This document shows, in pieces, positions 24,558 to 34,095 of a DNA stretch of 64,000 bases. This stretch comes from Bin87 sp965222895. Lineage in GTDB: Bacteria > Chloroflexota > Dehalococcoidia > Lucifugimonadales > UBA3495. Position numbers and translations under genes: made by a program. The notes under the pieces were generated by a model, which worked only from the letters and a program-made list of their open reading frames with translations, was not told the DNA's origin and ran no database searches. The DNA lies in assembly GCA_965222895.1 (NCBI GenBank), contig CBDCVB010000001.1, positions 1,116,001 through 1,180,000 of the forward strand, in the 5' to 3' direction. Position 1 is the stretch's first letter. Each line of letters opens with the position of its first letter.

Positions 24558-25736
24558 ATGGGAATGCCCAATCAAACGGTGGCAGAAACCACTATTAAAA
24601 TCCCGGTAATCGTTCAAGAACTTCCAAACCTGCGGTACGGCGGTGACGAATGGATGGCTCAGAAGGGCAGGGAGATAGCCATAGGATCGATCTCGACTGG
24701 GGTCTTGAAGGAGCTTTACCACGTTGACCGCGTCAATCAGCGGGAAAACCCAAATGGATACCAGCGAGAGCCAATTGTTGGCCGAATCAATTCTCTCAAG
24801 AGGGAATTGCAAGCTAGGCGTGTAGATTTGCCCACCGCGATTCTGCTAAACCTACGGGACTACGATCCGTTGCGGCATTCCCCTAACCGGGGGGCCGTAA
24901 CGGAATTGGTTCTCAGTAGCAGCGACCGGTTGTTCGTTGTGGACGGCCAGCACAGGGTCGAATCGTTGATGCGCCTTTTTGAGGAAGAAGCGGGGAAATG
25001 GGACGAATATATGTTGCCGTTCGTGTGCCTCCTCGGTGCTGACCTAAACGGTGAAATGACCGAATTTCACGTGGTGAACAGCAACGCGAAAAGTATCGGA
25101 ACGGGGTTAGCGATGGACTTGCTTAAGCGTCGTGCCCAAGCGTCGGAAGTGGTCAGAGACCAATTGGTAGAAACTGGCAAAGCGTGGATTGAAGCGGCTA
25201 GCCGGTTGACCGATTTCTTGAAGCAGGTGGAAATCTGGCGTGACAAAATCCAGTTCCCAGGACAGTCAAAGACAGGAACTTTGATTACGAACAACGGGAT
25301 GATCACTTCCCTGCGTCCGCTAGTAGATCAACCGGGGTACTTCCAGTCTGTAGGGGACACCGAGCAGCAGTGCCGCATCCTAAATGCCTATTGGGAAGGG
25401 ATCAAAATCGTTCTTCCTGAAGCCATGAGTGACCCGGAACGGTTCAACTTACAACGTACACTTGGGACCACCGCGCTGCATGGTGCCTTGGTCAATGTCC
25501 TGGCGGTACTGGTTTCGCGGGGGCAATCTGTTTTGGACCCAGCCAATCATGCGGAAATAATGCATGTCCCGCTTACCGAACTTGGGGAGACCAACGGGGA
25601 TGGTACTTGGGTCGACGGAGCCGACTTTTGGAGGCGGGGGTCGGATGGAGCCAGTGGGTTGTTCAACGGCCGTCCCGGTAGTCGAGTACTACAAGCAAAA
25701 ATAAAGGAACACCTGCCAAATCTTGAGGTGCATTAG
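24558..25736 (+). CDS. DGQHR-domain protein (DndB-like)
   Basis: 392 aa. LFVVDGQHRVESLM is the defining DGQHR motif; upstream NPNGYQREPIVGRINSLKREL and downstream FHVVNSNAKSIGTGLAMDLLKR fit the DndB/DGQHR family, linked to DNA phosphorothioation control and to standalone defence-type genes. No dndA, C, D or E is nearby. Base composition is lower in GC than its neighbours, suggesting recent acquisition. GGAG 7 bases before ATG 24558. Followed by a small ORF. Confidence 0.82.
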   Translation: MGMPNQTVAETTIKIPVIVQELPNLRYGGDEWMAQKGREIAIGSISTGVLKELYHVDRVNQRENPNGYQREPIVGRINSLKRELQARRVDLPTAILLNLRDYDPLRHSPNRGAVTELVLSSSDRLFVVDGQHRVESLMRLFEEEAGKWDEYMLPFVCLLGADLNGEMTEFHVVNSNAKSIGTGLAMDLLKRRAQASEVVRDQLVETGKAWIEAASRLTDFLKQVEIWRDKIQFPGQSKTGTLITNNGMITSLRPLVDQPGYFQSVGDTEQQCRILNAYWEGIKIVLPEAMSDPERFNLQRTLGTTALHGALVNVLAVLVSRGQSVLDPANHAEIMHVPLTELGETNGDGTWVDGADFWRRGSDGASGLFNGRPGSRVLQAKIKEHLPNLEVH

Positions 25737-25816
25737 CACAATAGACGGGTGTCTAAGTGGTGACTTTTTCCCGATTGACCTTGACTCCGGGTCACCATAC
25801 AGCGGCGAGGGTTATT

Positions 25817-25990
25817 ATGTACACCAATAGCGAATGGGAAGCACAAATCCGTAAAGAAGCAGCTAGCCAAGCCATAGAACGTACCATGCAAGCAATTGAG
25901 CAAGCTTTGGGGACAAAGTTTCCGAGAATAGGTACTCCTACTCAAAATCGAGCAATGATGTGCCAACTCCTGCAACGGCGTTGCAGATAG
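25817..25990 (+). CDS. Small hypothetical protein
   Basis: 57 aa, helical, charged (EWEAQIRKEAASQAIERTMQAIEQALG). GAGG precedes the ATG. It follows the DGQHR gene by 80 bases with the same lower GC and ends just before a terminator hairpin, so may be the last gene of that unit. Confidence 0.45.
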   Translation: MYTNSEWEAQIRKEAASQAIERTMQAIEQALGTKFPRIGTPTQNRAMMCQLLQRRCR

Positions 25991-25997
25991 TAGAATC

Positions 25998-26027
25998 GGC
26001 CCGCAATACTTTTCGGCATTGCGGGCC
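25998..26027 (+). terminator. Terminator-like hairpin
   Basis: GGCCCGCAAT..ATTGCGGGCC, 10-bp perfect stem with a 10-base loop, followed by TTTCC only; moderate T-tract. Separates the DGQHR unit from the convergent molybdenum hydroxylase operon. Confidence 0.6.
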
Positions 26028-26059
26028 TTTCCGGATTGGTGAATCTTTCCGAATGTTGG

Positions 26060-26938
26060 TCAGTGGTGGCCCAGGCCGATGGCGTGCATCAGGGCGTGTT
26101 TTACCTCAACGGGGGCTACGCCGGCCCGGAACTCGGCGGAGGCGTACAGGTCGCCGATGATGTTGACGCCGGCTGCCGTCAGGTCTTCGCCGAGGTGAGC
26201 CGTTGCCGTGGCGATGTTGTCAGCCGTCAGATGGATGCCCGTCAGGGCTGCCTCCACGGCCGGCGCTTTCACCGGACGCGGCGTTAGTCCGCCCACCGCT
26301 ACTGATGCGGCGGTACAGTGGTCGCCAGCCATAGTTACCACCACTGCGCCGCCGACTACCGAGTAGAAGCTGGCGGGATGGGCCATCTTGGCGTACTCGG
26401 CGCGCTGGTTGGCCGCCAGTGTCGGGACGGTTACGGTGGTGATGATTTCATTGTCGGCCAGCGCGGTGTCGAAGGCATCCTGAACGAAATCGGCGGCGGC
26501 CACGGCGCGGCTGCCCGATGGGCCCTGCACGTGGACGGTTGCGCCCAGAGCGGTCAGCACGGTTGCCCAGTCCGACGACGGGTCGGCGTGAGCCAGGTTG
26601 CCGCCGATGGTACCGCGATTGCGAACCGCCGGGTCGCCGATGCCGCCAGCCGCTTCGGACAGCAGACCGTTAGCCTGCTGAACCTCGGCGGACGAGGCAA
26701 TCTCGGCGTGGGTGGTCAGCGCGCCAATGCGAACGGAACCGTCGCTGACGCTGACGCCCTGCAATCCGGAAATGCCGCCGATGTCGATAACCAACTCGGG
26801 GCGGGCCAGCCGGAATCGCATCAGTGGAATCAGGCTGTGTCCGCCGGCCAGCAGTTTGGCGTCTGGGTGGTCGGCCAGCAGTTGCACGGCTTCCGCTATC
26901 GAACTGGCCTTTCGGTATTCAAACTCTGCTGCAAACAT
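26060..26938 (-). CDS. Molybdenum hydroxylase FAD-binding subunit (CoxM/xanthine dehydrogenase M type)
   Basis: 292 aa. FAD-binding loops AGGHSLIPLMRFRLARP and GTIGGNLAHADPSSDW, followed by the CO-dehydrogenase flavoprotein C-terminal domain. Transfers electrons from the Fe-S subunit to a quinone or other acceptor. Ends with a short His-containing tail (HAIGLGHH). Third gene of the operon read 29859 to 26060 (small, large, medium). Confidence 0.93.
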   Translation of the reverse strand: MFAAEFEYRKASSIAEAVQLLADHPDAKLLAGGHSLIPLMRFRLARPELVIDIGGISGLQGVSVSDGSVRIGALTTHAEIASSAEVQQANGLLSEAAGGIGDPAVRNRGTIGGNLAHADPSSDWATVLTALGATVHVQGPSGSRAVAAADFVQDAFDTALADNEIITTVTVPTLAANQRAEYAKMAHPASFYSVVGGAVVVTMAGDHCTAASVAVGGLTPRPVKAPAVEAALTGIHLTADNIATATAHLGEDLTAAGVNIIGDLYASAEFRAGVAPVEVKHALMHAIGLGHH

Positions 26939-26968
26939 TGCAATCAGTCCTCCCTCATCCAGCGTCGA

Positions 26969-29371
26969 TTAGTGGTTATGGCCGTGGCCATGGTCGTGCC
27001 CATGCCCGTGGCCATGTCCGTTGCCGTGGCCGCTCTCCTGGATCGCGCGCCAGACCCGCTCGGGAGTCAGGGGCATATCCAGCTGGGTTACGCCCAGCGG
27101 TTTGAGGGCGTCCATAACTGCGCTGTAAATTGCCGGTGTCGAGGCAATGGTCCCGGTCTCACCGATGCCCTTCACACCCAGCGGGTTGTGCGGCGATGCA
27201 GTGACGGTGGAATGCACCTCGATGTCCGGTACCTGGCCGGCGCGCGGGATGGCGTAGTCCATCATGGAGCCGGTCAGGAGCTGACCGTTGTCGTCATAGA
27301 CGGCGCCTTCCCAGAGGGCCTGCCCCGCGCCCTGCACCACGCCGCCGTGAACCTGGCCTTCTACGATCATCGGGTTAATCTGAGGCCCGCAGTCGTCCAC
27401 CGCCACGTAGCGATCCAGCGTAATGTGCCCGTTGTCGGTGTCCACACTGACGATGGCAGCGTGGGCGCCGAAGGGGTAGCTGAAGTTGGGCGGGTCGTAG
27501 TAGGTGCTGGCTTCCATGCCGGGCTCAATGCCGGCGGGCAGGTTCCAGGCCACGTTGGCCTGCAGGGCGACATCCTGAATCGACTGCGCCCGGTCGGGTG
27601 CGCCGCGCACGAAGAACTGGCCGTCGGCGTACTCGATGTCGGCTTCGTCAGCTTCCAGCAGATGGGCGGCGATGACCTTTGCCTTGTCCCGCAGCTTGCG
27701 CATGGTCAGGGCAACGGCGGCTCCGCCGACCACAGTGGTGCGGCTGCCGTAGGTGCCCCAGCCCATGGGTGTGTTGTCGGTGTCGCCGTGAATCACTTCC
27801 ACGTCGTCAACGGGCACTCCAATCTCGTCGGCCACAATCTGGGCAAAGGTGGTTTCCTCGCCCTGTCCGTGGGGCGACGTGCCGATGAACACGTTGACCT
27901 TGCCGGTGGCGTAGATGCGAACGGTTGCGCTTTCCCACAAACCGCCGCCGAAGCCGACGGCGCCAGCCACCTGGGAGGGGCCAAGGCCGCAAATCTCGCA
28001 GTAGCAGGCCACGCCGATGCCGCGGAAGGTTCCGTGCTCGCGCTCGTGCTCCTGGTCGTGGCGGAAACTGTTGTAACCGATGTGGCCCAGCAGCTGATCC
28101 AGCGCGCCGACGTAGTTGCCGCTGTCATAGGTAATGCCGATGGCAACGTCGCGGTTGTTGTCGAAGGGCTCGATGAGGTTGCGGCGGCGCGCTTCCACCG
28201 GGTCGATGCCCACGGCGTCGGCGACCTTGTCCATCAGCCGTTCCAGCAGGAAAGTGGCTTCAGGACGGCCGGCGCCGCGGTAGGCTTCCACGGGTGTGGA
28301 GTTGGTGAAGACGCCGTAAATGTCGGCCTTGATGTTGGCGATGTCGTAGGGGCCGGAGTACATCAGGCCGTGCAGAATCGTGGGGATGCCCGGCGCGGCG
28401 GTGGACAGATAAGCTCCCATGCCGGCGTACACCACGCTGCGGACGGCGGTAACCTTGCCGTTGCTATCGGCGGCCATCTCCACATATTCCACGTGGTCGC
28501 GCCCGTGGGTGGTGGCAATGTAATTCTCGGTGCGCGTTTCCGTCCACTTGACGGGGATACCCAGCTGCATGGAGCAGAAGGCGGCGATCATTTCCCACGG
28601 ATACACGGCAATCTTGGCGCCAAACCCGCCGCCCACTTCGGGAGCGATGATGCGGATTTTATGCTCGCCAATGCCGGTAACCAGGCAAGTTACGAACCGG
28701 GCGATGTGCGGGTTCTGCGTGGTGTTCCAGATGGTCAGTTCGCCCATCGCCTGGGAATACGAAGCGATGGCCGAACGGGTTTCCATGGGCGTGGGGATTA
28801 GCTTCTGCTGCCGGATGGTCTCGCTGACCGTTATCGCCGCGTCGGCGAAGGCGGCGTCGGTGTCGCCGCCGGCCGCTACCCAGTGGAACGCCTGGTTGTT
28901 GGGGGCGTCCTCGTGGAGCTGAGGCGCTCCGGCTCCCAACGCCGCTTCAGGATTGATGATGGCCGGCAACGGCTGGTACTGCACGTCGATGAGTTCCAGC
29001 GCGTCTTCCGCCTGATAGCGGTTTTCGGCCACGACCACCGCCACGGCATCGCCCACGTAGCGCACCACGTCGGTGGCGATAGCCGGATAGGCGACGGCTT
29101 TCAGGTCGGAGTCGGGGATGGCCCAGGCACAGGGTATCGGATTCAGCACGCCGGCAGTATCGGCGCCGGTGTAGACGGCCAGCACGCCGGGCGAACCCTG
29201 GGCGGCGGAGGTGTCGATGCTGGCAATGCGGGCGTGGGCATGAGGGCTGCGCAGGATGGCAGCGTGAACCATGCCGGTTAGCTTGATGTCGTCGGTGTAA
29301 GAAGCTTGGCCGGTGATCAGGCGCGGGTCTTCACGCCGGCGGATACCGGAGCCGAATATGCGAGTAGTCAT
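26969..29371 (-). CDS. Molybdenum hydroxylase large subunit, form-II CoxL-like, with His-rich tail
   Basis: 800 aa, aldehyde oxidase/xanthine dehydrogenase molybdopterin-binding subunit. Active-site loop EAYRGAGRPEATF is the form-II signature (true CO dehydrogenase has AYxCSFR), so a CO substrate is unlikely; an aldehyde or N-heterocycle is more plausible. GGGFGAKI and DEIGVP and GETGTIASTPAIY cofactor-binding motifs seen. The last 20 residues alternate His with Gly, Asp or Asn (8-9 His), a probable metal-binding tail not usual in the family. ATG 29371 preceded by GAGGAGG. Confidence 0.93.
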   Translation of the reverse strand: MTTRIFGSGIRRREDPRLITGQASYTDDIKLTGMVHAAILRSPHAHARIASIDTSAAQGSPGVLAVYTGADTAGVLNPIPCAWAIPDSDLKAVAYPAIATDVVRYVGDAVAVVVAENRYQAEDALELIDVQYQPLPAIINPEAALGAGAPQLHEDAPNNQAFHWVAAGGDTDAAFADAAITVSETIRQQKLIPTPMETRSAIASYSQAMGELTIWNTTQNPHIARFVTCLVTGIGEHKIRIIAPEVGGGFGAKIAVYPWEMIAAFCSMQLGIPVKWTETRTENYIATTHGRDHVEYVEMAADSNGKVTAVRSVVYAGMGAYLSTAAPGIPTILHGLMYSGPYDIANIKADIYGVFTNSTPVEAYRGAGRPEATFLLERLMDKVADAVGIDPVEARRRNLIEPFDNNRDVAIGITYDSGNYVGALDQLLGHIGYNSFRHDQEHEREHGTFRGIGVACYCEICGLGPSQVAGAVGFGGGLWESATVRIYATGKVNVFIGTSPHGQGEETTFAQIVADEIGVPVDDVEVIHGDTDNTPMGWGTYGSRTTVVGGAAVALTMRKLRDKAKVIAAHLLEADEADIEYADGQFFVRGAPDRAQSIQDVALQANVAWNLPAGIEPGMEASTYYDPPNFSYPFGAHAAIVSVDTDNGHITLDRYVAVDDCGPQINPMIVEGQVHGGVVQGAGQALWEGAVYDDNGQLLTGSMMDYAIPRAGQVPDIEVHSTVTASPHNPLGVKGIGETGTIASTPAIYSAVMDALKPLGVTQLDMPLTPERVWRAIQESGHGNGHGHGHGHDHGHGHNH

Positions 29372-29379
29372 AGTGCGTG

Positions 29380-29859
<480 letters not shown>

Positions 29860-30093
29860 AATAGCACCTCCTCTGGTCAGGAAAGCCGGGAAATATCCGG
29901 CAGCGGCAGGGGTGAGGCAATGGGAGAGGTAATGAGGTAATATGGTGAAAATGGCTGATGTGGCGGCAGCCGATTCCCGTCGGCAGTATAGACGGCAGCC
30001 GGGGGTGGGTCAAATTGGGTGAGAGCGCTAACGCCGCCGCTATGGACGCAGTGCATCTGGCGAGACGGTGCATTTTGCGAGAAGTATGCCGGG

Positions 30094-30462
30094 TCAATCC
30101 AGGATTTCCAATGTTTGAATGAACTCGACGACTAGCATTTCGCCCATCCGTATGTTGTCGACCTCGAATACTCGGTCGCCATAGAACCCAACGTGAAATT
30201 CGGACGCAACATGGTATTGGCCGCGCAGATGAGACGGCGCGCCGTGCTCCGTTATCAGTCGCTCGATTGAGGCCAGCAACAGGGAGTGGGTGCCATGTGC
30301 CCATCCCTTGTGTTGGGCAATGGATTTGATGGCGTGAGCAGCGGCGCCCCACAAAACTTCGCAGGCGAGTTCAGGTTCGCCTCGACCGAGCATATCGTTA
30401 ACCAGCGATATAAAATGATGGCTGCGCTCCCGGTAATACTCGTGGTGTCGCGGCCCAACCAT
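30094..30462 (-). CDS. PaREP1/HEPN-like protein
   Basis: 122 aa. GEPELACEVLWGAAAHAIKSIAQHKGWAHGTHSLLLASIERLI fits the DxxQAxExLWGAAAxAxK-GW-x-H pattern of PaREP1-type HEPN-like proteins. Remaining N-terminus YYRERSHHFISLVNDML is helical. Its ATG overlaps the preceding stop by one base (TAATG), so it forms a tight pair with 30462-30842. Confidence 0.62.
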   Translation of the reverse strand: MVGPRHHEYYRERSHHFISLVNDMLGRGEPELACEVLWGAAAHAIKSIAQHKGWAHGTHSLLLASIERLITEHGAPSHLRGQYHVASEFHVGFYGDRVFEVDNIRMGEMLVVEFIQTLEILD

Positions 30463-30842
30463 TAGTCCATGCGCTCGAGGGTTTTGAGCAGTTCACTAAC
30501 CGGCCCTTGAACGTACCGCACCCCTGGCTCGCCAATAGGCATTATCCAGGCCCGCTCCCGTCGGTTGAAAGCGTGGGCCATAATTGCGTTGGTATTGAGC
30601 TCGATGGAGGCGCCTTCTTCCTGTATCAGGCGCACAATCATTTTCATCAGGTCGTTGACCGTATCGTGAGGCCATCCTCGGCCCGCGGCCGCGGCCTTAA
30701 GGCCCTGAGCGGCAGCGTCCCATAAAGCCTGCGACGCCTGCTCCAGCTCCCCCCGTTCCAGCTCAACATCGACCTGAGCCAGCAACCGCCAGCTTTCTTT
30801 GCGGTAACGGGTGACGGTGTTAGCAGTATCGGCGGTGGTCAT
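30462..30842 (-). CDS. PaREP1/HEPN-like protein, paralogue of its neighbour
   Basis: 126 aa. RGELEQASQALWDAAAQGLKAAAAGRGWPHDTVNDLMKMIVRLI is clearly homologous to the next gene and to 10768. N-terminal YRKESWRLLAQVDVELE. Both genes of the pair end with a matching 'L-x-TLE-x-x-D' terminus, showing tandem duplication. Function unknown; HEPN pairs act in toxin-antitoxin or nucleotide-transfer systems, but no partner nucleotidyltransferase is seen. Confidence 0.65.
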   Translation of the reverse strand: MTTADTANTVTRYRKESWRLLAQVDVELERGELEQASQALWDAAAQGLKAAAAGRGWPHDTVNDLMKMIVRLIQEEGASIELNTNAIMAHAFNRRERAWIMPIGEPGVRYVQGPVSELLKTLERMD

Positions 30843-31018
30843 TGTTCCTCTCCTCTGTCGGTGGTGAGATCATAACCCGAGACGCTGGTTCGATACTATG
30901 CACATCATGGCAAGCCGAGATATTGGCTACGGCTGACTGGGTTATTAACCAAAATTCGGGATGACTCGTGCTTGGGAATGCCGATACACAATCCGATGGG
31001 CGGACTGAACCGTAGCCA

Positions 31019-31239
31019 ATGGTCAGCATAGGCCAACCCGATTTGGTAAAAATCGGCCTCATGATCTTGAGCGTGGTCATAGCGTTGGTGGGAATTTTTT
31101 CGTCAGCGCCGTGCTGTCGGAAGACGGTGGTGGCGTCGGCATTGGACTTTGGATGACGCTGTGGGGCGGCATCGGAGCGTTGGCCGCTTCAATCTGGGGC
31201 AGCGTGAAATGGAACGCAGCCATCAATTCAGCCTACTGA
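31019..31239 (+). pseudogene. Probable frameshifted small membrane protein gene
   Basis: From ATG 31019 the frame reads MVSIGQPDLVKIGLMILSVV then IALVGIF and stops early. If one T is added to the run of six T at 31095-31100, it continues FVSAVLSEDGGGVGIGLWMT, then LWGGIGALAASIW, to TGA at 31239, giving about 73 aa with two hydrophobic helices. This is the only coding signal in the 496-base gap 30843-31338. It may be a real decay event or a homopolymer sequencing error. Confidence 0.4.
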
Positions 31240-31305
31240 TTTGCACTTTCCTTACGGTTGGCAAATTGCCTTTATCCCGGCCAGCGCGCTAATGGCTTTG
31301 TAGCC

Positions 31306-31338
31306 GTCGTCATCGCAGCCAGTCACGATGCGACGGTG
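31306..31338. repeat. 33-bp direct repeat, copy abutting the fic stop codon
   Basis: GTCGTCATCGCAGCCAGTCA then CGATGCGACGGTG, identical to 32167-32199 inside fic. It lies immediately after the fic stop (31339-31341, minus strand). Read in the fic direction it again encodes RRIVTGCDDD, followed by 17 open codons. Confidence 0.8.
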
Positions 31339-32607
31339 CTAACGCCGACGGCCCAGGAGCTCCGACAGGGCAGCCATGGCCGGGTGGTTGGCTGATACTG
31401 CCGATGGCATATTTTCATATTCTCGCAGCAGATTGGTCTCAGAAGTCTGCTGAGGCCAATCCAGATTGACAGTGATAAGTCCACGGTCGATCTGAATAGC
31501 ATTCAATACCAACAACCCGTTGATGTCCCGGATTTGCGCCCTTTCGCCAAATCTCAGGTGAGCGTAATTCGGAGAAGTACGCCGCAGCAATTCTGAAACT
31601 TCTATCGCGCCGGCGTCAAGCAGCGCCTCCAGCATCGTCAACTGCCGCTCGGCCAGCACCCGGCGGCGCGGGCTGCGCAACTGGCCGAATAAGGAACGAG
31701 CGAATTGCCGAAACAGGGTTCGTTTGTGATTGATCACAATTTCCGCGGCAACAGCGTTGCACCGCTCCGCAACTGCCGGCAATGCGAACCGAAGGAACGG
31801 CGTTAGGTCATGGTTCTGTTGCCGGCACTCAGCCAGAGCCGCCCGATACTCGTCTTGGTGAGCATAGTAATAGTTGGCCAGGCTGACCATAACGAGCTGG
31901 TTGACGCCGGCGCGACGCAGCATATGGGCCTCCACCGCTCGGGCAGTGCGTCCATTGCCGTCGCCAAAAGGGTGCATAGCTCCAATATGATAGTGGGCGG
32001 CCAGCGCCTGGATGATACTGTCGTGTTGATGGAACTCTCCGGCAAGGGCGTGGCAGAAGGCGTTGAATGCAGAGCGACAATCATTGCCGCCCTCGACACC
32101 CCGGCATAACGGCGTACCAAACGTCACGTTCCAGCCTGCTGGCCGAAGGGCTCCCGGCTCACAGCGGTCGTCATCGCAGCCAGTCACGATGCGACGGTGA
32201 ATGTCCAGTATGAACTCGGCGTCCACCGGGTGCTCGGGTGGCTGTGAACGCAGCCAGCGATAGGTGGCGTCAGCAGCCCGCAGTTGCCGTTGCGAACGGG
32301 TCAGATCAGAGCGCGTCGCTGGTACGGCCAGCGTTGACCAACGGCGGTCCGGTGTAGCCGAGTCAGCAGCGAGGGCCTCCACCGCCTCCCGTTCCGTGAA
32401 CTCGGCCCCCTCAATGCGCGAAGTCCCTACCGCTTCCAATCGCAGTTGCTCCTCGTGGACCTGCTCAATCCATTGCGGCAAGTAAGGCATTTGACGTAGA
32501 ATGCCGGCAGCGGTTTTGGCTGCTACCAGTGGGTCGAAAATGGCCGGAATATCATAGCGTACCCATGGCTGAGGCATAGCATATCGGTTGATATTTGCGG
32601 CGGTCAT
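31339..32607 (-). CDS. Fic/DOC family protein (probable AMPylator, class II)
   Basis: 422 aa. The active-site motif HPFGDGNGRTARA is intact. The inhibitory helix motif TSRIEG near the N-terminus ((S/T)xxxE(G/N)) places it in class II, self-inhibited. C-terminal winged-helix-like region follows. Such proteins transfer AMP to hydroxyl side chains of targets. Residues HRRIVTGCDDDRCEPGALR cover a 33-bp segment duplicated just after the gene's stop. Confidence 0.92.
   Translation of the reverse strand: MTAANINRYAMPQPWVRYDIPAIFDPLVAAKTAAGILRQMPYLPQWIEQVHEEQLRLEAVGTSRIEGAEFTEREAVEALAADSATPDRRWSTLAVPATRSDLTRSQRQLRAADATYRWLRSQPPEHPVDAEFILDIHRRIVTGCDDDRCEPGALRPAGWNVTFGTPLCRGVEGGNDCRSAFNAFCHALAGEFHQHDSIIQALAAHYHIGAMHPFGDGNGRTARAVEAHMLRRAGVNQLVMVSLANYYYAHQDEYRAALAECRQQNHDLTPFLRFALPAVAERCNAVAAEIVINHKRTLFRQFARSLFGQLRSPRRRVLAERQLTMLEALLDAGAIEVSELLRRTSPNYAHLRFGERAQIRDINGLLVLNAIQIDRGLITVNLDWPQQTSETNLLREYENMPSAVSANHPAMAALSELLGRRR
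32167..32199. repeat. 33-bp direct repeat, copy inside fic
   Basis: Identical to 31306-31338. Encodes part of IHRRIVTGCDDD in the Fic protein. Confidence 0.8.
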
Positions 32608-32726
32608 TTCGGCCTCGTTTCAGGCTCATTTCCCATTTTCAGGTTGAAATTATAGCATTTTAGCCGATTCATTTCCGGCTCATTTCCAATCCGTTCCCCG
32701 CCGTCTCCACTCCCGGAGTCACCCCC

Positions 32727-34040
32727 ATGCTGCCGTCCCATCTGACCCACGTTTTTCCTGACACCACCGATACCAACGCTGCGGGTCACCTGACCCTGGG
32801 CGGTTGCGATGCGCTGGACCTGGTGGAGCAATATGGCACGCCGCTTTACGTTCTTGACGAGGTAACGCTCCGTGCCCGCTGCCGGCAGTTTGCCGACGCT
32901 TTTGCGGCCCGCTATCCAAATTCCAAGGCCGTATATGCGTCCAAGGCGTACATCAACCCGGCGTTGGCGCGCATCGTGGCCGAGGAGGGGTTGGGGCTGG
33001 ACGTTGTGTCGGGCGGCGAGCTGGCCGTCGCGATTGCCGGCGATGTACCGCTGGGGCACGTGTATTTTCACGGCAACAACAAGACGCCCGCCGAGCTGGA
33101 GGAAGCCGTCGCCGCCGGTATCGGACGCATCGTGGTGGACAGCTTCCACGAGCTGGACTTGCTGGAACGCATCTGCGCCGACGCCGGCCAGACCCAGGAC
33201 ATACTGGTGCGCGTTTCGCCAGGCATCGATCCCCATACCCACGCCTACACCACCACCGGCGTCATCGACTCCAAGTTTGGCTTTTCCATCCAGACGGGCG
33301 ATGCTGAGCGCGCCGTTGTGCAGGCCCTGGCCGCTCCGCACCTGAACCTGCGCGGACTGCACTTCCATCTTGGCTCGCCCATATTCGAGCTGGAGCCCTA
33401 CCAGGCAGCCACCGACCTGGTGCTCCGCTTTGCCGCCGGATTGCGCGAGCAGGGACTGGACTTGCAGGAATTCAGCCCCGGCGGTGGGTTTGCCATTGCC
33501 TACACCCGCGATGACCAACCGCCGGCTCCCGACGACTACGCCGCGGCCATCGTCGGCACGCTGACCGCCACCTGCGCCGAGTTGGGCATGGAGCAACCCA
33601 GCTTGGTGATTGAACCCGGTCGTTCCATAATTGGGCCGGCTGGCGTCGCGCTGTACAGCATCGGCGCCATCAAGCACATTCCAGGCATCCGCACCTACGT
33701 GAGTGTCGACGGCGGCATGGGCGACAACATCCGCCCGGCGCTGTACCAGGCAACCTACGAGGTGTTGTCGGCGAACCGCCCCGCTGCGGAACCTGACGCC
33801 ACCGTGACCATCGCCGGCAAGTACTGCGAGTCGGGCGATGTCCTGGCCACGGACATCCTGCTCCCCGCGCCGGCCGCCGGCGATGTTATCGCCATACCCG
33901 CCGCCGGCGCTTATTGCCCTTCGATGGCCAGCAACTACAACCTCAACCCGCGTCCGCCCATCATCCTCGTGCGCGACGGCGAGAGCCGCCTGATTCGGCG
34001 CCGGGAGTCCTACGCCGACCTGATGCACTGCGATTTATAA
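32727..34040 (+). CDS. lysA: Diaminopimelate decarboxylase
   Basis: 437 aa, PLP enzyme, last step of lysine synthesis. TPLYVLDEVTLRARCRQF, YASKAYINPA (PLP lysine), GLHFHLGSPI, EPGRSIIGPAG, CESGDVLATD and the C-terminal Tyr in AGAYCPSMASNYN are all present. ATG 32727. The N-terminal extension of about 20 residues is variable in the family. Other pathway genes (dapA, asd, dapB) are at 42-46 kb. Confidence 0.95.
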   Translation: MLPSHLTHVFPDTTDTNAAGHLTLGGCDALDLVEQYGTPLYVLDEVTLRARCRQFADAFAARYPNSKAVYASKAYINPALARIVAEEGLGLDVVSGGELAVAIAGDVPLGHVYFHGNNKTPAELEEAVAAGIGRIVVDSFHELDLLERICADAGQTQDILVRVSPGIDPHTHAYTTTGVIDSKFGFSIQTGDAERAVVQALAAPHLNLRGLHFHLGSPIFELEPYQAATDLVLRFAAGLREQGLDLQEFSPGGGFAIAYTRDDQPPAPDDYAAAIVGTLTATCAELGMEQPSLVIEPGRSIIGPAGVALYSIGAIKHIPGIRTYVSVDGGMGDNIRPALYQATYEVLSANRPAAEPDATVTIAGKYCESGDVLATDILLPAPAAGDVIAIPAAGAYCPSMASNYNLNPRPPIILVRDGESRLIRRRESYADLMHCDL

Positions 34041-34095
34041 CTCTCTCCCGCTGCACTGACGGGACGGGGTTGGACGGGACGGGAATAGGCCCCCT

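Noticed and set aside
26318..28801. 827-codon plus-strand frame opposite the molybdenum hydroxylase genes
   Set aside because: Spans coxM and coxL in antisense, low-complexity Gly/Val/His composition, no motif; explained by GC-rich third positions.
30820..31080. 86-codon minus-strand frame upstream of the PaREP1-like pair
   Set aside because: No ribosome-binding site, irregular composition, and overlaps the better candidate on the plus strand.
32604..34028. 474-codon minus-strand frame opposite lysA
   Set aside because: Fully antisense to a well-supported gene, with no family features.
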